NCBI RefSeq assembly: GCF_001039355.2
Contig: NW_019776110.1
Coordinates: forward strand, 1 to 64,000
Origin: Lingula anatina
Lineage: Eukaryota; Brachiopoda; Lingulata; Lingulida; Lingulidae
Length of the DNA stretch: 64,000 nt
Reading direction: 5' to 3'
Below, one piece after another: positions 15,359 to 28,700 of the stretch. The translations under genes and the position numbers were made by a program. The notes beneath the pieces were generated by a model. It saw only the letters and a program-made list of their open reading frames with translations, was not told the origin of the DNA and searched no databases. Every line of letters starts with the position of its first letter. The first letter of the stretch is position 1.

Positions 15359-15432
15359 TTACGTCACAAGATATTTTGACGTCGCAAAGACGTCACGACA
15401 CGTCATATCACCGTATAGTATATTCATATAAG
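15359..15432 (+). promoter_or_regulatory. Cluster of four CRE-like sites before a TATA-like stretch
   Basis: TTACGTCA (15359), TGACGTCG (15377), GACGTCAC (15389) and ACGTCA (15400) fall within 47 bp, followed by GTATAGTATATTCATATAAG at 15413-15432. It resembles an inducible promoter, but no exon is recognisable downstream. Confidence 0.3.
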
Positions 15433-15620
15433 AAAAAAACGTTATTTCCGTGAGAAGAAAAAACTAAAATACAGAAGAAATTGCAACTGTGAACACCTCT
15501 TGAAAATAAATCATAACTTTCACTTCCCAAATTCTATACAAAAGTTAAAGCGACCTTGAAAACTTTCGACCCTCGGACATCGACGGTTTTTGTGTTTTTT
15601 TTTTAATTTATTGTCTGTGA

Positions 15621-15621
<1 letters not shown>

Positions 15622-15671
<50 letters not shown>
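15622..15671. repeat. (GT)n microsatellite
   Basis: About 25 uninterrupted GT units. Confidence 0.95.
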
Positions 15672-15673
<2 letters not shown>

Positions 15674-18189
15674 TTCGACTATTTATAAAACACACAAAGA
15701 CTTATGCTTAGTGAGCTAAAGCCGGTAACTCAGCTCGCTTATCACCGTGTGCTCTGGACCTGAAGGTCTTTTGTCGTCCGAATCTTTTATTTCCGATGGG
15801 AAATTTTGTAAGAAATTAAATGACGCGACACGTGTCAGCTGATATTGGCGCAGTATAAATCTACCGATGCCAGTTTAATGATGTGGCTTATCTGTCAGTC
15901 AAACATTTTTTTCGTTCATCCTTATATGTGATTTATGTTGACAAGCAACAAGCTCAATGGGGAAAATGAAAATTAACAGGGGAGAGATGGAAGAGATGGC
16001 AGGAGAGCTTCGTGAAACGAGACCCAGGAATTCATTTTGATATATTGTTTGATATTGTGGGTTCGAATAACTTTAATTTTACTAACACCAAAGACACAGG
16101 CATGAAAAAAAAATAACTATAAGAGGACGCTAAGATAACAAAAATATCAGACTGATATTGGGTGCCAATGTAAAGTAATCTATAATTGTTCAAAGGAATA
16201 TTTTGTGGTTTTCTTCTCAACCAATGACGGTTTGGATATATATATATGGCAACCAAATAGCTTAGTAATGACCATGCACTGGTCAAAAATTGTCATGTGC
16301 CCATTTACCAAACACGCTTATCAGTACACGCGATTGTTGAAATGATGTTATACATGTGTATGTCACGCCCCATTATAGGTTATTTCTCGCCCATAATCCT
16401 CAAAATCACCGTATAAATAGTGATTAACCTCTCGTAATATGGCTTTAAACGCTGTCATTTGTAATTTGGTTCGTTGCCAATTCTAGGTGCAATCTTTGAT
16501 CTCAATGACCCTCGTTGTACAGACAATTTGATGTTTCAAATTTATCATCAACAGAAACCATTACGGGAATCTTTAGTACAAAAACTTTCGTGCCTTAAAG
16601 TGCCAATATCCGTCAAAAAAAATTGTCATGCAATACACTTACTTATTATTACTTTTTTTTTCATCGTTGTGATAACTATAGGTATGCCGTATTGGCGTGT
16701 GGTAATAGTGTGTAAAAAGCACGGAAATATAAAAACAAACCACAAATATATCAGTGACGCTACATAAAGTTCCGTGAGAAATTACAAAAAGTGATCGAGT
16801 GTCCAGTTTGACATTTTAAAGAACCGTCAATACAGAAAGTCAATACAGAGGCTACATTGCAATGCCATAACTCCCACTTGTTCAGTCGCTTTCGGTATGT
16901 GCGGGTGTTGTAGACAAAAATGCACATGGCTTTAAAAGGGAAAAGGGTAAGTGAACACAGAACTTAAATCTTACTGAAACAGGGAGAAAAGTAATCGGTC
17001 TAGAAGTGGACATCTTCACTCTTATCGAATAGCACTCTCACAAAGTATCCTCCTTAGAAACTCATCTGAGATGTAAATGCCGAAAGGATCGAGTTTTATT
17101 GTTGAAGTGAAACTCAATAGGATTTCTTGCCACCAAAGGCGGAAATATGAAGATCGATTTATTGTTCTTTTTTTCTCATTAACCGGTTACCTCTTTTACG
17201 ATCAAAGCGATGAGACGATAGCTTTACTAGTACGCAGCACAGGAATAAAATGTTCGCCCATGTGCAGAAAGTGTATAGTGTTTGACTGGCTATGTACGAC
17301 CGTGTTGCCGCAAGGGAACCCTCCACCCCCTGACTATGACGCATTATCACTACCTGTTGCGAATCCATCGTGATTTGCCAAATATGTTGAAAACCGTCGA
17401 AGGCCATTAGCAGATAATAAAAGAACAACTTTTGTTAAACGACAAATAGACGACTTATAGATATCATTTTAATTTCGTTTTTCGCGTTTCGACTGTCCAT
17501 TCCTATTTTACGCAAAATCGGGAGTCCAAATGTCTAAATGTCTAAAAGTCTAAAAGCCTAAATGGGTTTTTATTAAATTTCTTCTACTACAAACCTCTTA
17601 AGACTGATTTATTTCGAAAATCTTACATTAAAATGATATTTTGTAGGAAATATAGTATCCAACACGCCTAAGTCGTCTGCCTGATCTACCAGTACGAGTA
17701 TAGCTCTGTAACGAGTCGCAGATATTTTTGCCCGGCCTGTACATGTACTCACAGATACACATTAAAACAAGCGATGACACGATAGCTACGCATTAACGTA
17801 CAAGTCAGTTTTATCATTTTACATCTAGTAGAAAAATGTAGACTTCAACAGCTAAACAAATCTAGTTATATTTATCGGCAGTACCCCTGTCCACTCCGGG
17901 TACACATGCTGTGAACAGCCAATACCTAGCGATAAAAGGCATCTTCGCTCTGTTTGAGAACGTCATATTTCATATTAGAATCCCGTTATTCTTTTATTAG
18001 CAAGACCACTCTCGGGGCAGCAGACAGGTTATTGCCAATAAACTTTGTATTTTTCTAGTTAAGCATGTGTTTCTTGGCAGGGGCCAAGGCCCCGTTGCTT
18101 CTGGTGCGCACCGAATTACGCCGGCTTATGGTACTGAGTGTAAAATATTCATGGCGTCCTGTCGTAGCATAAATTGGATGTATTGCAGG

Positions 18190-18335
18190 CCCGTAGCCAG
18201 CAATTTCAAAAGGGGGGGTTCTTTTTCTTAAAAAGTGGACCTTTTCCCAGAAAAAACTCCATGTACCTACATCAAATTTTACCCAGAGTGGACCTTTTCC
18301 CAGAACCCCCCCCCCCCCCCCGGCTACGGGCCTGT
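18190..18335 (+). mobile_element. CAGGCCCGTAGCC-ended MITE
   Basis: Perfect 12-13 bp ends CAGGCCCGTAGCC and GGCTACGGGCCTG, with direct TATTG on both sides (18185-18189 and 18336-18340). The interior has a C run and two copies of GTGGACCTTTTCCCAGA. These ends are typical of short hAT-like elements; the 5-bp duplication is shorter than the usual 8. Confidence 0.7.
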
Positions 18336-18810
18336 ATTGTTACAAAATTGAAACCCACTTTTATGCAGCATGATGGGTCCAGTTAGTATAACACCGCATC
18401 CTCTCACCCGACACCTCCACCTCTTCTCACGCCCACCCATTCTGTGACAGAACAAAAGTAGTTCTGGGATGCAACATAAGACATATTGTGTTGGATCCCT
18501 CTAGTAGATTAGATGTAGGGGTAATTGGTAAGTCCCACCACCACTTAGAGAATGTTCAAAGAAATTTCAAAGCATTGACTTCTGATAACTTTGTATAGAA
18601 TCCGTGCTATTTTATTCAGTTTTGTGTGGTTCAATTTGATTGTATCGATTGTCTCCTTACGGCACCGCCCTCGGCCGCAGCAACACCCATGAAAGAGTTG
18701 AAAAGCCTGGAAACACAACGTGCGTCATTCTAGCCTTGCAAACAAAGCCAATTTTGTTCGCGTGCAGGACTTGAAGGCAGCTGTGACGGCATCGGGTAAC
18801 GATACTGTAA

Positions 18811-19041
18811 GAGCTCATTTCCAATGTAACTATCTTTCTACGTAGATTGATCCAACACCGCGGGGACTCTGGCCGAATGCAATCAGTATAACAGATTAAC
18901 TCCTATAAACACCGGCATTTCTGTGTTCTTCTCAACGCCAGAGAAAGGTGCATTTATCTGTTAAACTGATTGCTTTCAGCGAGAGACCTTGCTGGGTTGA
19001 ATCGATCTGCATAGAACGATAGTTTCATTGGGAATGAGCCC
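18811..19041 (+). mobile_element. Harbinger-like MITE, second subfamily, copy F
   Basis: Flanked on both sides by TAA (18808-18810 and 19042-19044). The ends pair over about 90 bp at roughly three quarters identity by eye: GAGCTCATTTCCAATG at the left against GGGCTCATTCCCAATG from the right, running inward to AATCAGTATAACAGATTA against AATCAGTTTAACAGATAA. No ORF of note. The termini resemble those of the 344/34745/36119 elements, but the inner sequence differs. Confidence 0.72.
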
Positions 19042-21905
19042 TAACATCACATTTTAATGACACAAGCAACCGACCCACGTTTAAAGCAACACAGTTTAGA
19101 GATGTCTAGAGAATAATGAGTGTTGGGTGTCTGTACTTCGCTAGCTCTGTGAATATAATCAGTGATAAGACTCACACATGCCATGCGCTTAGGGTTTTGT
19201 TCCCCCTATCCATCGGTTTTTTTAGGTCGATCAGACTTCTAGAAACTTCAGACCATTTTTCTCTTTCTTCTGGCCGAGTCGGTAAAAACTGACCCTTGAA
19301 AAACGCCGCAAAATTAAATATTGTCCAAAAGAAAATTAACAAACCACAAGTTACGTAAAACTTTAAACATTTTTTATCTTTGTCCCCATTATTTCTCGCA
19401 CGGAAGGTAGTTAAACAACGCAATGTTCAGCTCTTGTCGCCATCGGTTCTGAGTTCTCTTTGTAGTTTCTCGCGTCTCACTGCAGGTGGAAGTCAGATTT
19501 AACAGACCGTGGTAATAACACAATAGTATAGAATATGATCTGCATTAACCTTCGGAAGTAATCAAACCGATCAAAGCAATAAAATCTACATACAGCAACC
19601 ACGGTCAGTGGATTCTTTTGATGTGTTGACCAGTTGCCCGGATGTCCAGGACCTTGTGGAAAGTTCAAGCGAAAGATAGAGACAATGTTACAAAAGGTTA
19701 ATCTTACCCCGTGGCTGATGGTTGGCAACCACGACAAAGATCATGACGTAGGCGTGAGTACTTTGAGACATTCCCCAGTTTTACGTAGATTCCTGCAATT
19801 TTTTTCTTTGGAGTTCTATTTCTGTTTCAATTAGCTCTGTACTTTAATATATACTAGTATTAATCTAACGGTGTACGTCACATGTGTCTCCAAACAAACT
19901 ACTACGTGGGTTGCAATAGCTTCCTGCCAGCATACTTGACTGTTGGTGTCATAACGTTTTGACAATATTTTGATTTTTTGTTTCATGATATTACCAAATT
20001 GCGTCTCAAGCACATTATTTCCTTGAAGTTGGATTCATAAGCTAAGGTTTTCTCGTGGCAAATGAAAACAAAATCAAGGGTTATTTCGCAGCAAGAAGAC
20101 AACACCGCCCAATATAAACCGTTGTCAGCATTCCGTGACAAATATCATATTTTCAAAAAAAAAAACAAAAACAAATATTCTGATGATCAAATTCACTTAT
20201 TATAGTGATACATAATGTACGAACTCCTGTCTGGTAAATTCTTTAAGATTCCTTAGAAATTGTCGTTAAAAATGCCAGACAAACATTTGTGTGATACCAT
20301 TCACAAAGTTAGGATGTCGAATTCAATGAGGTCATGAGAACAATTTGAAGACATTTCATCTCGAGGCTTCTACGTCAGCAACACGTGCCCTGTTATTCAC
20401 ATACTGTAGTATCATTATCCACTCTCTGTTACTGATCACCAATACAGTTATCAATTACAGTATGAAATTCAGATCAATGTTAAAAAGATGAAGTTACCGA
20501 TACTAGATAGCAGTGCAAGTTCTGTGAGGAAAAAAACAAAATGATTCTGTCTAGCTTCCTGAGATGTACGGGGGTATGATATCAGACAAGAAAATCTAGT
20601 GCGTTTTTAGCATTAACTGATACCACATCTGACTATGACATAACGCACTGATATTTCTGATTAGAGATTTCGGCTCAAATGCACACTCACTTGATATAAC
20701 ATATCAATCAATCACTAAAGATATTAAAGAGAACAAAAAACTTAAATGCACTGCATGTTTGACATTATAATGTGAGAGTGGAACATGTGAAAAGGTTAGA
20801 AGAAAGGTTAAGATTTTTCTGGGGTTAACGCTTATGCAGGCTAACATATCTGTGCACCAAAACCCACGAAATAATGTTGGAGCATTAACTTTAGCTAAAA
20901 TTGGTTGATCATAGCCACGAGCTAGCTAACTTATGAAAGTTATGTTTATAAAAGGCGACCTTTTGTTTTTTAACAACGTGCAAGATGATAAACCCACCCA
21001 GCCCTCTCTGGCCCTAAACGACCCCTTACTCCCGATATATAAAAACTGAAGATTGCCTAATGGTGCTCATCTTCCGGTCTATAGATATCAATTAGCCTGT
21101 GCTGTTGGTATACCTGTCTAACATCACAATGAGAGAGAGAGAGAGACCTAAAATAAGTTGGTGTAATAAATGTACAAATTATTGATAAAAAATGAATGAA
21201 ACTAACGGCAGCGACTGCATCTTTATAGCTGAATAAATTACGGATTTATTGTATTCTCTAGTGAAAAAATTCACAGAATCTCTTTACCGACTAATTGGCA
21301 GTTCTGAGGGCTAATGGGGTGCATTCTTGTGCCAGTGACATTCTACGACATTCCCCTTAGTTTCCCTATTACATCAAATGCATTCCCAAGAGATACTATT
21401 CCTTTTTTGAGAAACGTTGCAGTTACATGTATGAGTTAAGCAGAATTTTAATTCCTTATTTTGCCCTGTATAACCTGTATCGGTATGTGTTTCCTATAAC
21501 CAATATATTTCCGTTAATTGTAAATACACGGCGTTTCGTTCACCTAATTGGAGCTTGATATTCGAAAAGACGTCAAAGTAGTCATGAGCTCAGGGTTTGT
21601 TTTCCATAACATTATCTTCCAGTCGTGATACACGTGTGACTTGCGCGCAATGACCGTGCTTGGACAAATACATGTATGTAGCATTAGAGAAAACCAGAAT
21701 CCCAAATTGAACGGAGGCTTAATTGTCTTAATACAGTGTGTGAGCCCATCCCGTCTTTAGCCCGTGCGTTTAGTCTCCACGTCAGCCATTAATTAATCTG
21801 AGACGGAAAAAATGTCGACCAATTAGTCCTAACTGATATTCTTTGTGCTTTCTAATGAGCCCAGTGGAAATCCTAATGTGCAAGCTATCACATTTACGTA
21901 TTACC

Positions 21906-21908
<3 letters not shown>

Positions 21909-21940
<32 letters not shown>
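21909..21940. repeat. (GA)n microsatellite
   Basis: Sixteen GA units. Confidence 0.95.
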
Positions 21941-21943
<3 letters not shown>

Positions 21944-22444
21944 ATGGAGCACTAACTGCTGTATACAAAATAAAACCAACCTCTGAAATGAATATGGTAG
22001 AAAAATAGAATGGATAAAAGCAACTCGTTAAAAGTTGCTCGACTAGGGAGTCTGAACGTTTCACTCTTGGCCAATGAAATTTTTCAGCGTTAACATGTCT
22101 AGCACAACACCGCGATAGTTTAAACCCCTTAATGCATAATAAAATCGCCTTTAATTTATCAACTAAGCTATGTGGTTTACCTTTAACTCTGCTACACCAG
22201 TCTTCTGCGACGTTTAAATACAGCATGCACTGCCGATAGAAAAATTTTACAGAAAAAAATAACATTACCCATCGTGAAAGTAATCGATCATTGATTAGTG
22301 TCACCAAGTGCGTAGTATCAGATTTGCAACAAATTGCGTGTAATTTGAGAATTATGCTTTGAGATATAAAAGTATACACGTGGAATGGAGAAAAATAAAG
22401 TACCAGCAGATAGAGTATTCTGTCCTGGCAGTGACTGTAATAAG

Positions 22445-22619
22445 TAATTGAAGTGAACGCGTGTTACAAACGCACCTACCAGTATACACTGCACATCATG
22501 TTTCGAAGGGTTTCCAGACTCCACAAACCATTCGGTTAGTCGACAGTTCGACCAACACTTCGCTCGCGTGTAGATGCCACTTAGTCTATTTTATTGCATT
22601 TGAATTTAATCTGAAATAA
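22445..22619 (+). repeat. 175-bp direct repeat, copy 1
   Basis: Shares TAATTGAAGTGAACGCGTGT, CGCGTGTAGATGCCACTTAG and AATTTAATCTGAAATAA in order with 25594-25771, with scattered substitutions and small indels. No inverted ends or coding content seen. Confidence 0.75.
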
Positions 22620-23951
22620 GGAAATGAACCAGATATACGGCATGAAATCTCCCCGTCGAAAGCGTGACGCATCTGTGTTCAGGTAGAGCATGGAAGTAAA
22701 ACTATGCTTCCATGGTTGGGACCATGTAGTCCTTTGTATGAAATAATTTCTCGTGTAAGATATAATGAGTTATTTGGTCAGAAAAAGTCGCTACTGCATG
22801 TTCTTGGCTTTGAAGAATAACTTAGCACTATAGAATTATTTCCCCAGCCTTGTTATAAGCAATCCAGTCAATTTTTTAAATTTATTTTATTTATTTTTTA
22901 TTTATTTATTTTGCAAAGGAAAAGATGGAATAACATGTTCTCACAGTGTTCTAAAAGTAGCTGAGGCACACAAGATTCTGAAACATTTTCACAGATTTTT
23001 AATTGCGAACTTCATTGAGCAAGAACACATTCTAAGAACATTATCCACCGAGTATGTAAAAAGAAAATGATTACTAATTATATTAATACTCAATACAATG
23101 TAAAGCAGCATATCACCATGCAGATGCCGTACAGATCTTCACCGTCCAGAGTGTAGTTTTAGAGCTGTAGTACAGGTTTAAGAATGACTCAACCAAAGAA
23201 CATTTTTCTGGTGCTCGGGAGTAGCATCGGGTGAAATGAATAAAACAAAATCCCAATCAATAGTTATTAATCATAGCTGGCGAAGCCAAGACACAACCTA
23301 AGCAAGCTGGTGCTGTTCTGAGTCTGTCAACACTTGTGTATATATATATCGATCCCATTGCCGTAAGAATTGTTCGTAGCTAAACAGTTGCTATTACAAT
23401 TAACATCAAGTGACAAGAATGGTAGTCCGGAGTCTCATAGCCGGAAGTATCGGGATCAGTAATTGGGACGACGAATGTCACCTGTAAAAAGTAAGGGGAA
23501 AAGGACAACGGTTCCTTGCAGCTTACCATTCCTGTCACACCGGCTAAAGGAGAGAAAGAGAGACGGAGTTTCAGTTCAACAGGTCGAAAATAAATTACTA
23601 CAAAGACCATGATCAACAGACCCAAACTTTAACGTACCATAGTGTGGATCGGTCCACGTGACCCAAGTGTGAACTTGCCCGGTCCTGCACATTAGGAAAT
23701 AAGTGAAGCCGCGCACCAGGCATCATAAATTCAATCGGAAGCGGGATTAATTTCACAATTTGGTATGTTTAATTCGAATTATTTATCAGATCAACAACAA
23801 GCCGTCGGTGCTACAGTATTTGGTAACATCTTTGCACCTTTGAACAACTAAATGTTTGGTGGCCAATACTTTGATGGTACATATAGGAATTGTAAGAGCA
23901 GCTTAAATAGAATCTCTGTTCTTAATTTTGTTCTATATTTTCATTTGTAAT

Positions 23952-23952
<1 letters not shown>

Positions 23953-24006
<54 letters not shown>
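23953..24006. repeat. Poly-T, 54 bases
   Basis: Uninterrupted T run. Other long T runs lie at 7412-7442, 32407-32435 and 63905-63942. No retrotransposon body was recognised next to them. Confidence 0.95.
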
Positions 24007-24007
<1 letters not shown>

Positions 24008-24998
24008 TAATAGAGTAAACGCTTACAGCAACATTCTGTTACAAGAATGACCAGAAGTTTTAAATAAGAACATCAAACTCTGTAACCAAAAGAGCGACCA
24101 TTCCAAGAACTGCCACTGTGCTAACTCCGTCCATAAATAACGCCGAGAAAACAAACGACGTCCATCTATTTAATGACCAAGACATCCCCAGATTGCCTGT
24201 TGTCCAGATATCAAATTGACCGTCTTTTGGACATCAAAGTGAAATCGGTTCTTAAAGTGGCCTGCAATTCTTTGATCATCTCCCTTGACAGAAGTGCGTT
24301 GGCAAATACATTAATGATATGATGTTAGGAGAGTGGATAGATAGGAGACCAAAAAAGGAGTATATACACAAACGGCTACGCTTTATGTTGATAGTTTAAA
24401 GGACCATTGTTTTTTTTTATTATTATTATTATTTTGTCGGTAAGTTTCAAAAATGCTCTCCAATCGCCATTTTTTATGATTGACGGGTTCAGCAAATATA
24501 TTCTACGTGAGTCCCAAGACGTTTCACATAATTCAAGAAATGCTGAAATGGTATGATGAAAAAGTAGGAATGTGACTAGCCTTATATTAGAAAAAAATTC
24601 AAATCGCAACATGCAGCTGCGTTAATTCATTTACTTCATAATCCATTGCCAGAATATTTCCCATGGCACTGGCTCTTTGCAGAACCTCGCCCGAGTAATT
24701 TCTCTGAAATCTTACAGAAGGAAAAATACTGTCATTATAATTTCCTTGGGGTACTTCCCTTGGCAATACTCTTCCCCCTTAAACTTTTTTGTTTATTTCA
24801 GGTGAATTAATTTCCCTAGACTTGTCATATGTCAGAAGAAATTGTCGTCGTCTCTCAGCATGGGTGTCACGGGAGACATTCTTTCTTGGGGCTTGTAACA
24901 CTCAAATATGAGAATACATCGACTTTGAAAAGAATTTTTGACGAACACATGTGGCTACTGGTACATGTAGGTAAAACGCAAGAAGGCTCAGGACGAGC

Positions 24999-25171
24999 AC
25001 CGGTGTAACGTGCCAGAGTCCCCCATGATCGAGATTCCGCTTCCCATTCATTTGTACAGGTAAGTCTCCCCCCTAGATTTTGACCCAATGAGGTAAGGTT
25101 AACCCTAACCATTGTAACAAAAAGGAGGGCGGACTTTCTGTTATGCGGACCCTCAGTTTCGTTACACCGGC
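24999..25171 (+). mobile_element. CCGGTGTAACG-ended MITE, copy 1
   Basis: Ends are ACCGGTGTAACG and CGTTACACCGGC, an 11-bp inverted repeat. Internal landmarks shared with three other copies are CCTAGATTTTGACCCA, TAACCCTAACC and GGCGGACTTTCTGTTA. The apparent ORF across it is a chance reading also seen in the copy at 57063, so I do not call it a gene. Confidence 0.65.
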
Positions 25172-25593
25172 ATAAGCCCAAAGCTGTATTTTGTATCTCC
25201 ATGACTGACTCCTGTCACAAACCATGCGTTGACGGGATCTTCAATGGACGAAAGCTTTTTATCAAATAGACTTGCGAGTCTCCACTTTGCCCACAATACT
25301 AACACAGTATAAAGTCTATCACGCACAATATTACGTAGGATCTGATGCAAATTTAAAGGCAAAAAACTCCAACTTATTCCAATTACCCAAATGATATCTA
25401 ACCTCCCGCATCTTTAACACTGTCTGGACGTATTGATTCAGTGCTATATATATCCTGGTACATGATAAAGTATACATCAAAAACATGCCACTTGTGGTAT
25501 CCAAACTGATGCAGTGGGATAAAATATTAGGGCGTTTGTAACAAACAATGAACTTATGTGGACATGATACTCAACTCTTATATTTTACTCTTA

Positions 25594-25771
25594 TAATTGA
25601 AGTGAACGCGTGTTACAAACGCACCTACAGTACCAGTATACAGTGCACATCATGTTTAGAAGAGTTTCCAGACTTCACAAACACGTGATTCCCCGACAGC
25701 TTGACCAACACTTCACTCGCGTGTAGATGCCACTTAGTCTTTTTATTGCATTCGAATTTAATCTGAAATAA
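25594..25771 (+). repeat. 175-bp direct repeat, copy 2
   Basis: Second copy of the unit at 22445, same orientation, 3.1 kb downstream. It carries a few extra bases (CAGTACCAGTATAC for CCAGTATAC). Confidence 0.75.
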
Positions 25772-28700
25772 ATTTAGGTAATCGTGTTTATTCTACCTAA
25801 ATCCACATTTTTTGCTGAGAAGTTAGTAAATTCTGATGGCGTGTTTTAAGTAAGTCAAAGATACAAGTATCTTCAAATTCATGAATAGCCATATTTACAT
25901 CTTTATTACCTAACACTGTGTAAGCTTTTTTCAAGAAGAAGCATGGTGTCATGACGCTCCATTACCAAACATTATTTTATTCATTGCCACCTTGCTTACA
26001 CGGTCAAGGATTCTAAGAAACCAGACAGCGATAAATAGTTGAAAAGTTAGATAGATACATGTGTTTGATACCATCAGTGTTTTGCTGTTTATGACAGAAA
26101 AGAGGCGATAACGTTTGGTTAGTTTCAAGCTCACGGTTAAGCGTAGGATATGTAAATCAAATATCGAATCCCATATATTATATAGTCCCTCCATGGAAGA
26201 TTGCTGATTACTCCAACGATTGATTGCCAAAAACATGCGCAAGGGAGTTAGACAGAAAGCTTAAACTTGATATTCTAATATTTATCCCCGTAAACTTGAA
26301 ACCGGAGAGATTAAGTAATGACACGTGAGGCAATAACTCAGTTGATCGCTAGCTTCTTCTATGAATGGAGTGTTTATTGGATTGCACCGCTGCGGTGAGG
26401 ATCTTGTGCGACGCTGCTTTTCAGAAAAAAAACGATCACATGAAAAGGAAAATGCGTGCCACTGCCAAAGTGTTGTTAAAGACAGCGTGGAACCAGGAAT
26501 ACAGATGCTGTATTGTAACAAATATATTACAAAAAATAACATATACAATTTTACAAAGAATAACATCTGACTAATACCACAAAGTACACCCAAGCTTAGA
26601 ACTGCAGTAAAATATATATTTCCTTGCAGAAAATGCCCCAATACATATCTGTAGACGCGAAATAGCAATGCAGTTGCCTCTTCTCAAATTCCAACAGCTT
26701 CATTTCACTAATGAAGCCGTTTCCATCAAAATGTACTGGACTTAACCATTTATGGGGGTTGGGGTGGGGTGGGGGTGGGGATGGTTTGCCTCGTTATCCA
26801 CCCCTGGCTGTACAGCGTAATTCTGCCAAACATTCTGCACGGACTTCCCCTGCTTTAGTTTAGGTGAGAGTTTGTCAATATCTGTTATGATACATGTGAA
26901 TCATGTGTTTCGTTTTCAAGAAACGGACAAGAAAAAATTGATTCTCGTTCTCAGAAACACTGTATTTTTCGATCTTTTCACATCTTCATCTACCAATAGT
27001 TTCCTGTTATTGTATTGCATAAAACTGTTGTGCCGTCATTCAAGTGAATACGCCTATCATATTTCTCTCAGTGAACATAACAAAAAAGTTAGGCAAAAGA
27101 CCCATAAGTTATAAAAATCCACTACCTACCTTCCGTTTCTGGTCGTAAGTTTCTACATATTCATCTGTGATCTACTGGGTGGGGTTTCGAGTCCTAAAAT
27201 TGCCTGCAGAAAGTTCCGACATATGGCGGGCATTTACCCCGATTAGAGAGTTTTCAAGTGGTTGATCGCTATAAAACGTAAGCGTTCTGCAACGATGAAA
27301 AATACAGTTCAGCAAATAGGAGGATCAGGCCACATTAAAAGCAAATCAGTAGCTAACGGTGAGTTGTTGAAATGAGGATCACGTGTGCACGACCTCCAAG
27401 GAATGATCCTTACCGACGTAGCTAAGATCAGGTATGCTTATAGCGGCCTAAATCAAAAGTCAGAGAGTTTAAGAAGAACTGCAAGATTGTGCAACATCAA
27501 TACAAACAGGAAATCACACCAAGTAAATACAGTCTACCCGCAACAGGTGCTCGCTTGTATGAAGTATAGCCTGATGCCACAGTAGCTTCAAAGGCTGAAT
27601 CAGGTTGAATTCAGATATAAGACATTTCAATACATGTACTCATATATCTTTCTTCGCGCATCAATTCCCATAAGGTTTCAACAGATTCACAGTTCACGTC
27701 TATTTGTTGTTGATCGTTGACTGTGGCCGCTCAGTGGAGTTGTGCTGATCAACAGTAATACCATCAATCTTTATACAGGTTCACCCGTGTCTTGGATCGG
27801 GATTGTCCAATGATCCTTCAGGAAATCCACACTGATGGTACAAATTACATAATAGGGACTTGTAGCAACTGTTTCCAAGACAGTATGTGAAAACGAACGT
27901 TGACTTCGGTGGTGATGCAATGGTCGTGGGCACGGAAACGGCTGGGATTGGCTTAGGCGAGCGATAGAAGCAAGCATTACAGTCAATTTACAGTAGTCAC
28001 GCTAATGAATGAAGGACGTTGCCGCAAAGAAATATCCCCTGCTTCTTGTTCTCTTTCTAATATTTCGGCTAAATAGTCATAAGGCGCTATATCGATTCCA
28101 AAGAACTGAACACCTGCTTTTAACACTTCGAGGGATCCCTACTTTTTAATTTTGACGCTCTAAATATTCAATTTGGTTTGGCGCCAAAATTTATCCTCTC
28201 CAAGCTCCATCTTTTCAAGTCTTTAACTAATTTTCACTTCAAGCACAACAACTGCTCATTTGTAGGGAAAAGAGCAAAACCGAAATAAAAAATTACGTTT
28301 AACTATGTGACAGAAAATCAAATATACTAGCAAGAAAATACAGATCTGTTTCTAGTTGTTATAACACAGATACACGTTGTTGATTTCTCAAAGATTGATA
28401 TTTATACACTTGTATTTCCATCCCCAGCAGAACCCACATAGCAGCCACTTTAAAAGCATCAACCATAGAGTTTCGTGATCTCAATAACAAAGGCAAAACA
28501 ACGATAACAATAAACTAGTTCCAATTACGGAAATATTAAGCCGCTGAGCTAGGACATGCACGGGTGATGACCGGGTACATGTAAATGTCTTTAAAGACAG
28601 ATCAACGGTAGTCTCTGTTTTGACAGATAAGCACTGTCGTCATGGATACATTTACATCGGAATATTGTTATATAATCATTCTTCTTTTTTTTATTTGCTC

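Larger units (their letters stand above)
10801..18184. other. No gene recognised
   Basis: Unique sequence apart from the GT tract, the CRE-like cluster at 15359 and a degenerate tRNA-like stretch at 15721-15790. Open frames are short and show no family motif. Confidence 0.55.

Noticed and set aside
21942-22379. 145-codon minus-strand open frame
   Set aside because: No domain, signal or composition typical of protein; no splice context; length is within chance for 64 kb of six-frame reading.
25098-25110. TTAACCCTAACC resembling telomeric repeat
   Set aside because: Single occurrence inside a dispersed element; relatives carry diverged versions, so not an interstitial telomere.
24867-25362. 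Overlapping minus-strand frames of 111 and 66 codons
   Set aside because: They lie over a multicopy inverted-repeat element, and a similar frame reappears in another copy at 57053-57277; explained by the repeat.
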